Shown here one piece after another: positions 13,325 through 26,400 of a stretch of DNA of 64,000 bases. The position numbers were made by a program, and so were the translations under genes. Under the pieces are notes generated by a model. That model had not been told where the DNA came from. It saw only the letters and a list, made by a program, of their open reading frames with translations, and searched no databases. Location: positions 27,527,408 to 27,591,407 of the forward strand of contig CM050657.1 of assembly GCA_027574665.1 (NCBI GenBank). Reading direction: 5' to 3'. The first letter of the stretch is position 1; every line of letters starts with the position of its first letter. Origin of the DNA: Rhynochetos jubatus. Taxonomy: Eukaryota > Chordata > Aves > Eurypygiformes > Rhynochetidae.

Positions 13325-14078
13325 TTCAACTGCAAGGTCCTGCATGTGGGTTGGGGCAATCCCAGCACAGGTACAGGCTGGGTGGGGAATGGATCGAGAG
13401 CAGCCCTGAGGAGAAGGACTTGGGGGGGACGAGAAGCTGAACATGAGCCGGCCGTGTGCACTCACAGCCCAGAAAGCCAACTGTATCTGGCTGGATCCAG
13501 AGCAGAGTGGCCAGCAGGGCGAGGGCGGGGATTCTCCCCCTCTACTCAGCTCTCATGAGACTCCACCTGGAGTACTGCATCCAGCTGTGGGACCCCAACA
13601 TCAGAAGGACATGAACCAGTTGGAACAAGTCCAGAGGAGACCATGAAGATGGTCCAAGGGCTGGAGCCCCTCTGCTATGGGGACAGGCTGAGAGAGTTGG
13701 GGGTTTCCAGCCTGGAGAAGAGAAGGCTCTGGGGAGACCTTATAGCACCTTCCAGTACCTGAAGGGGCTACAAGAAAGCTGGGGGGAGGACGTTTGACAA
13801 GGGCCTGTAGTGACAGGACAAGGGGTAACAGGTTTAAACTGAAAGCAGGGAGATTTAGATTGGATATCAGGAAATAATTCTTCCTGGAGAGGGTGGGGAG
13901 GCACTGGGACAGGTTGCCCAGCGATGCTGTGGATGCCCCATCCCTGGAAGTGTTCAAGGCCAGGCTGGATGAGGCTGGGAGCAACCTGGTCTAGTGGAGG
14001 GTGTCCCTGCCCATGGCAGGGGGGCTGGATCTAGATGACCTTTAAAGTCTCTTCCAACTCAAACCATTCCATAATTCT
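13325..14078 (+). mobile_element. CR1 LINE, 5'-truncated, plus orientation
   Basis: The stretch carries the hallmark avian CR1 3' region: phrases corresponding to 'tgcaaggtcctgcatgtgggt', 'agactccacctggagtactg', 'ctggagaagagaaggctctg', 'gtgacaggacaaggggtaac' and 'tggatgaggctgggagcaac' follow in the usual order. It ends near 'ccttccaactcaaacc' type sequence and an imperfect ATTCT-type tail. It is truncated far inside the reverse transcriptase ORF, so it cannot move. Its sense is opposite to DOCK10. The part after about 13.56 kb is closely related to the CR1 copy at 62.8-63.4 kb. Confidence 0.93.
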
Positions 14079-15028
14079 CCCAGTTGGAAAGCAGACTGAG
14101 CTGAGCCAGCAGCAGTCCCTCCCGCAGCCAGGGAACACTGCTCCACATGCACACACCTTGCCATGGTAGTGTTTCTACCAGCTAACCCTGCACACACATG
14201 AATGCAACAGCAGCAGCATCTCAGCAGCTTTCCAAGCTGGAAAGCCACCTGCTCCTGGTGGCTACATTCCCTCCTAGTACCTACATTCCCTCACCGATAG
14301 GCAGAGAAGAGCTCAGAGAACCTGCTGATTCAACCCCAAAACCAGAAAACCAGCATCATGGATCTCCTGCCCTGAGCTGTTCCTCATCTACCTGATCTGC
14401 CCCCTGGAGACCGCAGCCACGGGGGGAGCAGGAAGAGAGCAGGTATTGGTACCAGCCCCTGGTCCTCCTTGCAGTGTGAGGGTCTCCGCTGCACAGTGGA
14501 GCTGAGGGCTCAGCACTGCCGAGCGCAGTCATCGGGCTTTTGTTCTGGGTGTCTTTGCACAGGTTGGACAGAAAACAGGCTGTACTTATTCTCTTCAGCA
14601 AACAAAATGCTGCTTCTTACATCAGCAACCAGGTCGGAAGAATAAACTTTCCATTAGCATTGTTATCCTGCTGATGTGTACAAAAGCAAAATATGCAATT
14701 ACGTTAATTTCTTCTATGGTTTGATCCGTTGGGAAATTTCAAACGGACATTACCCTTTTGTTTTCCTCTGCCTGGACTGAAATCAGCCCCTGATAACAAA
14801 ACACACAATGATGAAGGGCCATAAAAGCGATTAAATAATTTAATCATCTAAATTTACTATCTCCAGACATGTCGATGCTGCTGTGATTTTGACTTCTGCT
14901 GCATGCTTTTCTGATCACAATACTCATACTTGCTATTCATGTCTATGCTACGTTGCAGGATTTTTTTTTCTTTAACAAGAAAAGCTCACATCAGACAACA
15001 TCTGAGAAGAGAATCCACATTTTCAGCC
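14079..15028 (-). other. DOCK10 intron with an AT-rich, possibly conserved block
   Basis: No gene or repeat is recognised. Between about 14640 and 14900 the sequence becomes AT-rich with TAAT/ATTA cores (for example AATTTAATCATC) and no low-complexity runs, the look of conserved vertebrate enhancer DNA. This impression needs alignment to other birds. Confidence 0.4.
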
Positions 15029-15115
15029 CATTTTCCAGCTAGAATAACTGAAGCAAAAGGAGGTCAGGCAACTTGCTCGTTTACTCAAGGTCACAATCAA
15101 CATCTGTGATGCCAT
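15029..15115 (+). mobile_element. MIR-like SINE fragment
   Basis: The order 'cattttccag', then 'ataactgaagcaaaaggaggtcaggcaacttgctc', then 'ctcaaggtcac' follows the core of the mammalian-wide interspersed repeat family, read in the reverse sense of the SINE as usually drawn. The match is diverged, as expected for a SINE older than the bird-mammal split. The family call is from memory and moderate. Confidence 0.45.
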
Positions 15116-16104
15116 AATATTGATATAAAATACCCTGGGATCCTCTTCATTGTTTTTTCCAAGTACTAAAATACACTCTCCTCCCTCTGCAAGATGACAG
15201 CACGACCATTATTGTGTTTGATATCACATACTTGTAACATATAGCCAACGTCACAAATTCCTGTATATTCTCTTCTAGTTCCTGTGGGTATCTTAAGCAA
15301 TTAAGAAAGCAATGCATATGATAATTCATCATCGGAATCCTACATTTGAAAGCTAAATAATGACATTTTGGAAGAGAGAAAAGGCACACAAATTTCAAAA
15401 GCAGATAAGCAAGATAATTTTCTTATTTTAGCAAAAAAAAAAAAAAAAAACCACGCAAGTCAGATTTACATTAGTTACGTTTGGTATATAGAAAAGAGAA
15501 AAAGACAACTTGCATCCTTTTGACATTGCCTCCTGTGTTTCAGGAGATCAGTAGGAGAAGGGGAAACCAGTGTAATCTAACAGTGCCAACACCTGATATG
15601 GTATTTCCCACTGACATAGCTTTCCGCACGCCCAGGGAATTGTTTCGTCTTTCCAGGCTTTGTTTTTAATTTCTTCATTTAAAGCTGCTAATCCTAATTC
15701 AGATTTATAACAAATGTGCAAACTTCAGTATTACCAAAATAAGAAGGTAAAAAACCCTAGGAAAATCCCAAAGTGGCAGCGGTTAGGATCCCAGAGCGAG
15801 CCCTGCCATTTGTGAAAGCCCGTGTAAAGTTATTAAACCTAAAAATAACCCCAATCTTGGCAAAACAGAAAAAAAAAATATAGTCCATCAGGTTCTAGTC
15901 CTTCTGTCGTCCCACTGTCACAGCAAGGACTAGCCAGCAGTCCAGGCTGCTGCGGGTCCCGAGGCACAGACAAGGTAGCACACACCAGCCAACCCGCAAT
16001 ACAGGCCCACGCACCGGGACCCTGACCTGCACCAAATGCAAAGTGATTCATGGCAGGAGTCGGACAGACTGGCATGAGTAAGAGGCAAGACAACGCCAGG
16101 TACA
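15116..16104 (-). other. DOCK10 intron, no gene seen
   Basis: Unique sequence between the MIR-like fragment and the LTR. It contains an 18-nt A run and nothing else I can identify. Confidence 0.5.
15433..15450. repeat. Poly-A tract of 18
   Basis: An uninterrupted A18 run. I see no retroposed sequence upstream, so it is probably a simple mononucleotide repeat. Confidence 0.85.
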
Positions 16105-16108
16105 ATAC

Positions 16109-17216
16109 TGTTGTGGGCTGACCCTGGCTGGAGGCCGGGTGCCCCCCAAAACCTCTCCATCACTCCCCTCCTCAGCTGGGCAGGGGAGAGAAAATATAAT
16201 AAAAGGGCTCATGGGTTGAGATAAGGGCAGGGAGAGATCACTCAGCAATTACTGTCTCGAGCAAAACAGACTTGGCATGGAGAAATATAATTTAATGTAT
16301 TACCAAGCAAATCAGAGTAGGATAATGAGAAAGAAACCCAAATCTTAAGACCATTTCCCCTCACTTCTCCCTTCTTCCCAGGCTCAGCTTTGCTCCCCAT
16401 TTCTCTCCTTCCTCCCCTCCAGCAGCACAGGGGGATGGGGAATGGGGGTTGGGGTCAGTCCATCACACCCTGTCTCTGCTGCTCCTTGCTCCTCAGGGGA
16501 GGATCCTCACACTCTGCTCCTGATCTGGCATGGGGTACCTCCCATGGGAGACAGCCCCCCGCCAACTTCTCTGACATGTGTCCTTCCCACGGGCTTCAGT
16601 TCTTCACAAACTGCTCCAGTGTAGGTCCCCCCATGGGGTGCAGCCCTTCAGGAGCCCCCTGCAGTCACAAGTCCTGCCAGCAAACCTGCTCCAGCCTGGG
16701 CTCCTCTCTCCATGGGGTCAGAGCTCCTGCCAGGAGCCTGCTCCAGCACGGCCTGCCCATGGGGTCACAGCCTCCTTCGGGCATCCCCCTGCTCCAGCAT
16801 GGGGTCCTCCCCAGGGTGCAGGGGGGTCTCTGCTCCCCCTGACCCTCCATGGCTGCAGGGCACAGCCAGCCTCACCATGGGCTGCACCACAGGCTGCTGG
16901 GGACCTGCTGCTCTGGTAGCTGGAGCAACTCCTGTCCTCCTCCTCCTCACTGACCTGGGGGGGTCTGCAGAGCTGTTCCCCTCACATGCACTCACTCCTC
17001 TCTCCCACTGCAGCTCATAGCACAGCTTTTTCCCTCCTTCTTAAATACATTATCCCAGAGGTACTACAGCTGTTGCTGTTGGGTTCAGCCTCGGTGGGTT
17101 CGTTGGAACCAGGTGGTATTTGTTCTCTTGGACATGAGGAAAGCTTCCAGCAGCTTCTCACAGAAGCTGCCCCTGTAGCACCCCCCCTGCTACCAGAACC
17201 TCACCATGCAAACCCA
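16109..17216 (-). mobile_element. Endogenous retrovirus LTR, probable solo LTR, sense on the minus strand
   Basis: This block of about 1.1 kb starts TGTTGTGGGC and ends in CCCA (plus strand), with ATAC on both sides (16105-16108 and 17217-17220), consistent with TG...CA ends and a 4-bp target-site duplication. On the minus strand a TATA-like TATTTAAG sits at 17040-17047, about 170 bp inside the leading edge, and an ATTAAA polyadenylation-like hexamer lies at 16291-16296. The sequence matches an LTR family I know as common in bird genomes, with GC-rich 'tgctccag...tggg' units. No gag, pol or env sequence adjoins it, and no second LTR is present, so it is most likely the product of LTR-LTR recombination. 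The class (ERV1 suggested by the 4-bp duplication) is uncertain. It shares the transcriptional sense of DOCK10. Confidence 0.8.
16612..16870. repeat. Degenerate minisatellite inside the LTR
   Basis: The octamer TGCTCCAG recurs at 16612, 16687, 16739 and 16790, each followed by a GC-rich block containing CCATGGGG-like sequence. Spacings are about 75, 52 and 51 bp. The array lies within the LTR body and explains long GC-rich open frames there, which are not genes. Confidence 0.7.
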
Positions 17217-20200
17217 ATACAACTGTTTCAGTAGCAAAGTACTGAATGTTCACCTGGATGCCATGCTAAATTCCAGTTCACATGAGCATCATCCTATCAG
17301 GTAGGATGAAAGTTCATTTAACCCAGATTTCTGCACCTGTGAGAACCTACAGATGTGTAGGTAAAAGTACAGAAAACAGTCAGTATAATAGTATTTCTCT
17401 TGAACACTCTTCCAATTTCCACTCGTGCATGTTCCAAGACTGAGATGGCATCTGCATATTTACTAGTTCTCAAAGACTTTTCTCTCATGAATATTTCCAG
17501 CATTCTTCACACCTACACAGACACTACAGATGCTGAACGTTTTGTGGCAAGGAAACCCAGTTTTAATATTCATTCCATGAAATATTTTTCCTCCAAACTC
17601 GCCCCCCCTGTGAGTTTCATTTGACGATCCTGTTGAGAGAAGGAACTGCAAGCAAAGTTTACATGCCTCTGACCATTCTTGATTTTTTATGACTCCCACT
17701 GTATCCCCTTGCAGTTATTTTTCAGGGCCAGTCCAGGTCCAGCCTTCGCCTACATACGTAGTCATGGACTAACTTTGCTGACCCTCCTCATCCTTCATTG
17801 TGATTTTGCCGTTCCAGGAAGTCTGTTTTGAACTGTATGAGGTATTGAAGCCCTCCCAAGAAGCTGTTACGGAACTGTGCTATCCAAGAAGAGATCAAAA
17901 AGCAAAATTTGTTTATGATTTCTCAGTGAGCTGGAAAGAAGGACCAAAACTATGTCATTCTTAACACAGTAAGGCTGCTCTAAGCTTCCAAAACCCAGCC
18001 TCTGCAAGGCAGAGAGCTGAATCACAGTACTTCTTCTTCTTTTGCTTTCTCCCAATGATTTTCTCTGATGGGATAAGTGTAAGCCAGTATTCCTGCCCTT
18101 GTGTTTCTCCCCACGCCCACGTCTTGGTCTTTGTATCTAATATGCAAAGACAAGCCCTTGCATGTCTTACCATCAAACCTAAACTGGGCATTGACAACCT
18201 GAATCTGTCCAAGGAAGGTTTGTTTTTTTATAATTTGGAAATTCTGGAAAGTCCAGAAAATTCCCTCTTACTGTTGAAACAGCTGGAACAGCCTGTTATG
18301 TCTATGAAGCACCACTTGAGCTGGATACAAAAGAATTGGTCAGGAAATCAGAAGCTAAGAGGTTAACTTCTGATTTCCTACAAATACGCTCTACAGCCAG
18401 GCATAAACAAGTGCCAAAAAAGGATGTGGATGGGAAATAAAGCAGAGTTTGCTGCAGTTTCTTCTCACTCAGCTCCTTGTTCTGTCTGAAACATTGCAGA
18501 CACAGTCTGACTCAAGGAGCAACTCCTTTTGTGAAAATATTTCCAAGAAATAGTTGTCTTTTGAATGCATTTCACAAAAAGCAATGTTTAGCCACCAATT
18601 CAGATCTTTTTGCAGGCTCATGTAACTTAAAATTACCTTTGATTTTGTTTAAAAAAAGGAAAATTGGCAAGCACTTAGTATGTGCAAAAGCTTTTTGGCA
18701 GCTTTAAAATACTGTGTAAAGAAACTTCTCAGTGGGAGCTGGTACAGACTTTTATGTCAAGTCATCTCTCAAACATTTCATTTGGGCAGGTCCTTTTTGG
18801 TGCATTCTTCGAGAATGTTTCACTTTATATCGTGAAAACATTTGAGAATTACATTTTACTGACTGATATTTATAGTTCCAATTAGATTCAGAGAAGTAAG
18901 GCAAAAGCATATTGGTACAATTCCAGGCTTGGATTCACTGTTATCTTTTATACGAAAACCAGAATTAAGCACGTTAGTAAACATTATTATTTCCAAATAG
19001 TTCTTCAGTTCAAACTGTTTTTGTGAGTTTTCTCTACATTTCCATACATTGTACTAAAATATTCTGTCGTTACAGAAGTGTTTGAGGGACGAGCATGCTG
19101 TCAGAGCCGCGTGGTCGGAGGGTTTCTGAACAAAAGCAGGCGACGGATGCACAAACACTACAACCACGAGTCCTTCCCCAGCTGATGTCTTTGCTACAAT
19201 GTCAGGAGAAACAAAATCAAGCGCTACAAGGGGCGAATGGTCACCACGAAGAATCAGATGTATCACCAACTACAAAATAGCTCTTGTACCTTAAACACTG
19301 GAAAACACATTAAAAATCTGCATAGAAACAGTCAATGCTTCCTACTGGACGTTAGGATTCAAGGTTAGGATCACTTTCCTTGTATCTTCCACACATCTGC
19401 TGCTCACATTCACTCGAAGGATGCGTTACGGAGCACATGTCTAACACCTGGGAGCAGACAGCCAACAAGGGACTTGGCTGCTTTCGTAAAAAGCCAAAAG
19501 ATAAAAGGAGACCCAACTGCAAGGTTGTAAGGCCACGGAAACCGGACATTCCTGGCAACAAACAAGCTTTTAGATAACCGTTTAGATCACTGCACCTCCT
19601 AAAGGGCTGTGCCCTTGCTTCAAACCAAAGAGCTAATGGTGGTCAATAGCCAGAGGAACTCAAGCACTGCAAAAGCCAAGAGAGTCACCGCCTGAATAAG
19701 CAACTTCAGGCACAAGCGCCAGCTGGCACAGGAGAGACCCAACAGGCAGCTGGATGCTCTGTTCCTGGTCGCTTTTGCTAGGGAGCTCTAGGGAGATGAG
19801 AAAAGGCTCCTCAAGCACGTGGGAGACCGGGTTAAAGACAGGGGAAGAGCTAAGGCGCTGAAAAGAAAGAAGTACAGATCAGCTGTGTGAACACTTTTTA
19901 TTCTTTACCTTCAAGGCACAAGTATTCAAAAGTGAGAGAAAAATAGGCCCAATTCCAAGCTCCGTTTCTCCCAAGAACTTGTCCTCCTCTGTAATCCCAT
20001 TAAGATCAGACCTCCTATACAGAAAGCTGCAATGCATGTTTGCACATAATTTACTAATGGAAGAAGCATGTCAAAACGGACAGTGGAGCATCTGGTTCCA
20101 GGAATCTGTATTTCAGTAATTAATCTCTTTACTGTTAAGGCTTACTCTCTAAAAGAGCTATTTTTGGCACATAAGTCACAACCTGTGGAAAACACCAAGG

Positions 20201-23200
20201 TAACACCAAACCCTTATTGAAACGCTAAGGTAAGGTATGGTGACATGATGTTCAACACCCAGCGTCCTAGTTTTATGCTAACCGCTGCTCGATCCAGCCA
20301 GGCCACACACATTTTCCACCCTAACTTCCTGATTTCTTTTATTTTTGGAGACAAACATGCAAACAGCACAGAACTATCCTTCTGATGCGTTTTACTTCAT
20401 GAAGTCAAAATCTTATTCCGCTGCATTTGCACACGTATCACTGAGAACTTAATCCGGCTGTCTCATCTTCAAGCAAGTATCAGTACTAATGAAAAGAAAA
20501 TGAGCACAGCAGTTGACAGATGAGAAGTGAGGAAAAACAAACACCAAAGGCATGAAATGTTCAATTCAACTGGTTCCATACACTATATTCAGAGTGATCC
20601 CTGACGCAGAAAGGAGTCTGACAAACATTACAATGGCTATTTTTCATCGAAAACCACACACACAGAATCTATTATGTTTTAAGCTAACCACAAATTGGCA
20701 AGAATTATTAACAGACTGCAATTGTAGAAGTAAGATATTGCACACAAATTCCTTCTGTTTAGACAGAACATAACATTTTGTTCTGAGGAGGCACCACATT
20801 AACAGGAAGAAAAAAGTACATTTTTTATAATGTATTTATTTGCAGAGCTCCCCGAGTTTAAAATAAGAGTCCCAGCAGAACCTAAATAATTGATCCCCAG
20901 AGCAATGAAGGAATCAGTTTCTTTCTGACTGGAAACGTGTGCACGTACGACACCTCAGGGTAGGAGATCCCGGTCCACGGTCTGAGCCAGCTTCAGTTAG
21001 ACTGGACTTGGAAGAGTGACCCGAGATGATGTCAGACCCTTACCACCCAAAACATCCCGAAGCATTCATCTGACATACTTTTTGGTGCTGAATCCTAAAT
21101 CCTTTCCCTGCTGTGGTATTCCTTGGTCCAACCGCTAATTCAAGCTGGAAGCATTAATTATTCAAGGAAGTGATCCAAACGCTTAAAGACCAGGAACTGT
21201 TCCTGTATTTCCTAGACACTCTGTCCTCCTCCATCTTCCTTAGCTCCCAACACTCTGAAAACACAGTGCCTGTTTCCGTCCTCCTGAAACAACAGTACTG
21301 CAGCGAACAAGAGTTCGGCTACTTGAGCACTTTGGCAAGGGATTAATTTCTTGTTTCACTCACAAAAGCAGAGCTGCCGGTTAGTACGAGATGACAAGCT
21401 CAAACACGCTGCAATGCTGCTCAGCCTTGGAAACAAAATCCTGCGTTTTGCCTTTACAAACCATTCTTTGGTGGAAGGAACACGGATTTTTGTCCAGCTC
21501 CTCTTAAGCCACAGGAGGTATCGCAACCCAGAACCGGTCTGTACTCACCCACAGATTGGCAGTAGTCATCCAACAGTTTTAAAGTGGTGATGGCCTTCGT
21601 CAAAACCTTGCATGATTCAGGAAATGTCATCTAGAAGTCAGAATCTCTTGAGAGTTTTTTAGCAATCAGGTGGCAACCCCCCTAAGATCACCATGTACTC
21701 GCAGTATCTACTCTGCAATCTACCCTTCTGCCGCAGCTGATGGCAGAATGGTTCGGCAGCTGCTACCGAGTGACAGGACTCCCTTGCGCTGGGCCACGTT
21801 GTCCTGTTTTGATGGCCACGTGTGTAACAACCAAGGGATTCTGACACATGGAAGAGTATGAAGTGTGGAGATAAAGGCTCAGTGATACCTCTCTGTGTCT
21901 CTCACGAGCAATGAAACTTTGCATACGGCTTTTGTCTGAAGTGTGCTGAACTGGAATTCTGGTTTATTTCAACCGGGTTTAGACCAAGTGTATTAAGATG
22001 ACTGTTCTAAAGAAGAAACTTCACAAGAGTGAGAAATATCAGGAAGAGTTCTGTCGCACTCCACTCAGATTTCCAATCCACCCAAGAGGGAAATGGAGTG
22101 CATTTATCCTCTACTCAAAGCAGAAGATGCTTCTCCATTTTGGGAAGGAAGGGATAGAAGAACGGCAAGGGAGGAGGGATTAACATCCATAGGAACAGGT
22201 ATACTCACTGTGAAGCAAAACCAAAGCTTTTGCTAAGAACAAGAATGGAAGAAAAAGCAGTATCGAAATATCTTCATGTGTCAACACAGAGCAGTGGCTT
22301 GCCCTCAAAAATCAAATCTTATTGAAGTTTAATAGCAGTGTGCCTAATTAATTTCAGATGACAAGAAACATCATTTTCCACTTGGCTTCTCTGTCTCATC
22401 ACTTAACTCTCCTTCTTTTACACAGTCTCTGCTTCTCCCAGCAGCCTTTACTTTGGCAGTACTTTTGGTTGGCCAGCGTTCTCCAAGGGCTCCGCTTTCT
22501 TTATGGCTCCCTTCCTCACTCAGTGTACCTCTTCCCTGTAAGAGTTGGTTTCCAAGTTAAATCGATACCCCCATGTTTGTAGCCAAAGGCCTGAAATGGA
22601 CTCAGGACTCAGCTATATGCATTTAAATCCAGATCAGCTCTACTCAGAGGATTCTGTACCTATAACAGCACAAAAAGTAAATCCCAGCCTGGCTCTTGGT
22701 GCTGCAGCCAGCGGTGAGTTAATGCCAGTGAGAGGCACGGGCTGAGGACTGGCACTGATACTGTTTTCTGAAGCATGAGGTTGATTTACTATTCCTTTGT
22801 ATGCTTTCTGGAACAGCTGCAGCTCACCACGCTCAGAAGAGTCTGGGCCAAGGACAGAGCACAGGCGTGAGGATGACAAGCGCTGCTGCCACCATGCTGC
22901 CGCTTGCCCTGCCAGCCCCAGGCTCTCCAGCCACACAGGTCAGTGCTCCAGCTGCTGGCTGGTAACACGGTGCGAGCGCTCAAGACATTCTGAGGGTGTG
23001 CATGGAGATGGCAGGTGGATTTCTGCATCCTTCAGGCTCACACCTACTGCCTGTGCTGCCCCCACCCATCCCAGGAAGCTATGGACAACAAGACCACTAA
23101 TGGAAACGTGGTCCTGTAATGGAGCTCCAGCAGCGCGGGACAACACCACTTCTCTGCCAAGGTACGGTAGTGGGCAGTATCACTGCTCCCAGTCCACTTC

Positions 23201-23390
23201 CATCAACCTAACCCACTGTCAGTGTAGTGCCAGGAGCAGTCACACGTCCCGTTACCAAAACCTCACTGTGGGCGGCAAAAGACCAAATGACTTGAACTGA
23301 ATTATGAATCTGGAACTACTTGTGCAGTCCAAGATGTGCATAAAAAACCCAAAGAATGTCTCTGAAAATAGACCTAGAGGCTGCTGCTCC

Positions 23391-23413
23391 ACACACATAT
23401 ATGTATATATGTA
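23391..23413. repeat. CA/TA microsatellite
   Basis: Alternating purine-pyrimidine run of CA and TA/TG dinucleotides, about 23 bp. Confidence 0.8.
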
Positions 23414-26400
23414 AAAAAGTGTTTTATATTGCTGTCCAACACTACTGCCTACTGACAGCATGAAACAAAATACCTTGACTAAATTCTGTGTGAAATACAT
23501 TTCAAAGCATTTTCTTGAAGTCTCCAGAACCTCAAAGACATTATTGTGGTTATTTTAGATGGTTCTTCCTGTGCCTAGCACGTAGTATTTATGTTCTCCT
23601 CCTTATTACTACCCAATATTTATCTTTTCTTTAGAATTTATTCAAGTATTTAATATTGTGACACACGCAGGAAAGCAGACAGACATAAATGCAAGATCTG
23701 CACTCAGGGCTTTGGTGTACGAGGGCAGCACACCATGCAAATAGCTGAAAGTTCCTACAGCCGTAACTCAACCAATTCCAAAATCCCAGACCAGTCACAT
23801 CATTGGGATTATTTTTAACTCGCCTACCTTCTGCCGCAGGAAGATCCAAGGAGCAAAACAATCAAGGGAAACATGGAAAGCTGGCATTCGCTGCAGCCCA
23901 TCAGAGCCAGAGCCAACAAAACTGCGACAAAGCAAGCGTGTGCGTGCAGAGACTTGTCTGTAAATGTGCAAATTACGCGAAGCGGTGTGGGTGCTGATGG
24001 TTGAGGCCTGAAAAACCTCAAGTGCTTTGGTTTTGTGGTTTGGGGTTTTTTTTCCCCTTGCGTGCGTTTGTTTCTCTCTTTGCCTTCTTGGCTTCAATCT
24101 AGTTACTTTGCCTTTCTGCAGGTCAAATTTCTTCTGTTCTAAGAAGCATTTTGAACACACATCTTGAACTGTGATTTTTGACAAACGCATAAAACCCGCA
24201 AAGCCTTCCCAAAGCACTCCCAAGTACTGCTACTTAGAGAGTTCTCTGTGCCCCTTTAACTTCTACCCTGCTCTTTCAGGTACGCATTGCCTACAAATAA
24301 CTCGCTTCTCTTGAAAAAAAAAAACTAATACGTTCCTCTTATGTAGGAGGATGTTTCTGTCACTTTATTGTTTTACATCCACACTCTTCGTAAACTGTCA
24401 TAAGAAGTTGGTTAGCAGATTTATAATAATTTCATTCCCCACACTGTCATACTACACATGCTGCTGCAACACTAATAAGAAGTGAAAGCAATATAAACCG
24501 TTGGTGCTCACAGTACTACAGTCAGCTGGAGAAGATTCGCTCAGTGGAAAAACGCTGGGTTTAACGCCATCTCTTTTTCAACCATATGCATACTTCAGAT
24601 GTTACTGCAACACTCTGAAGCATGAAAACAGACCCGCATCTTGGGCTCATTCTCCTCTGTGTTTAAGAAACTATACCCGGAGCCATAGCTGCTGCCTGAA
24701 CCGGTAAAAGCCAAACCCAAACCAAACAGCTCTCAGCACAAAAGAACAGACCATGCTCTGAGGAGAGATGGACCCCGTCTCTCCTACGCCGTTGTCGGTG
24801 CTGAGCTTCGCTTACCCCCAGAGCCCGTGCACTGAAGGGAGGAGGCTGGCAACCCCTCCACGGGTACCAGCAGGCCTGTTGAGCATCAGGCACAGAAGGC
24901 TGAGAAGTCAAAGGTAACAAGAACAGTTACAAAAAGGGCTCTGAAGCAGAACTGCATTTTGTACATCACTGCTTTTCCTCTTTCCACTCTAATGTTGTTC
25001 ATTTACTCAAATATAGGTCTGTTTCTGTTCCTACTGGGGTCAAGGGCCGAAGTGGAAGTTGATTAAGGTCAAACAAAGCCACATGTTTATTGCACATACT
25101 GTTCAATGTATTACACATTGAAGCTTCTGACTTGAGCTAAAAGATACGAATACTTTGAATGTTTCTTTTGAACTTTACAGCCCCGGGCAGTCTGGCTTTC
25201 CAAAGACAACTCCTCCTCCAAGACATCAGAGGAAGAGAACACCCTTCTCTTCCCAGAGTTGAGCCTCATGTCGACTTCCAAAAGCCGCTGTAAGTCCTCC
25301 CCATCTGGGTACACACAGACACATTCCCACCTACAAAAACAGTTAAGTCATGAGTCAGATCTTGCAATTCTTAGAGCTGCCGACTAGTGAGAGCACTGAG
25401 TAGGCACATGGTCCAAATTTTCAGTATGTAAAAGCATACAAATGAGGAAATGAGTGCATTGAATTGTTTCAACCAGAAACAGCAAATTAACTCAGATCTT
25501 GCAACAAAACTTAAGGAACACAGTTGTGGAGGTAAACTTTAGTATCAGATGAAGAAAAATTCTCAATGACATGCTTTTATTGTTTTTACTGCTTCTAGAA
25601 GACTAAAATTCCATTTAGTAACTAAGTGACTAACTGGGCCAGCGCCCCAGCCCCAGCTGTACACCAGAACAGAGCAGTCACCCTGCATCTGCACAACCTG
25701 GGAGGTTCTCTTACTTCTTCTGTAACTGGAAAGAGAAGAGGAAACCTCTGCCAGCTGTCTCTTCTCAGAGAAGAAAAACTCAATAAAGAGGGTAGCATTG
25801 TCACCTTGCTGTGTTCAAGCTAGCATGTCAGTTCAAGTTACGGTATCTTATTCAAAATGCAAAACATTTTACCATGGATTTGTGTAGCTGGTTACCAAGG
25901 GTCGAGATGGGGGTGGAGAGAAGTATCATATCCTCAAATATCACCCTTTGCTCTTACCTTTCACACAAATCGCAGCTGCCAGAGTTCACAATAAATCACA
26001 TGGAAAAGCGAGGAATGACGTACTAGATAAAGCTCAACTTCTTTTCAAGGCACAAATTCCGAACGCAAAGCATCACCTTCAATGTTAGTGCCCCCACTCC
26101 AAACACCGAACATTTCCACAGAACCCCATGTTCTACATTTTCTTCCTCCAGGCATCTTCCTCTTCTCCTTTTTCTTGAAGAAACAGCACGTACAATCATT
26201 CGCATTTACTCTACGTAGGTTTTTAATCTCTCAAACCTCACCACCTCATGGACTTATTTTGAAAACCAGCTCTTACAGACATACTCTTAAAGGTACAGAA
26301 AACAAGATGGTCTATTAAATGCAGAGTCACTGAACACACTGACTGGAGGCTGTACTGGGGCTTTCTCCCTTCCTTTTCTCCTGGAATGCACCCACAGCAT

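Noticed and set aside
13319-13984. Open frames inside the CR1 copy on both strands
   Set aside because: They translate the CR1 3' region and its reverse complement, not an intact reverse transcriptase or a host gene.
16390-17020. Overlapping open frames of 100-150 codons
   Set aside because: They fall in the GC-rich minisatellite part of the LTR and translate its repeat units; they do not resemble retroviral proteins.
22797-23300. 167-codon plus-strand open frame
   Set aside because: Low-complexity mix rich in Ser, Cys, Arg and His, with no recognisable domain; consistent with chance.
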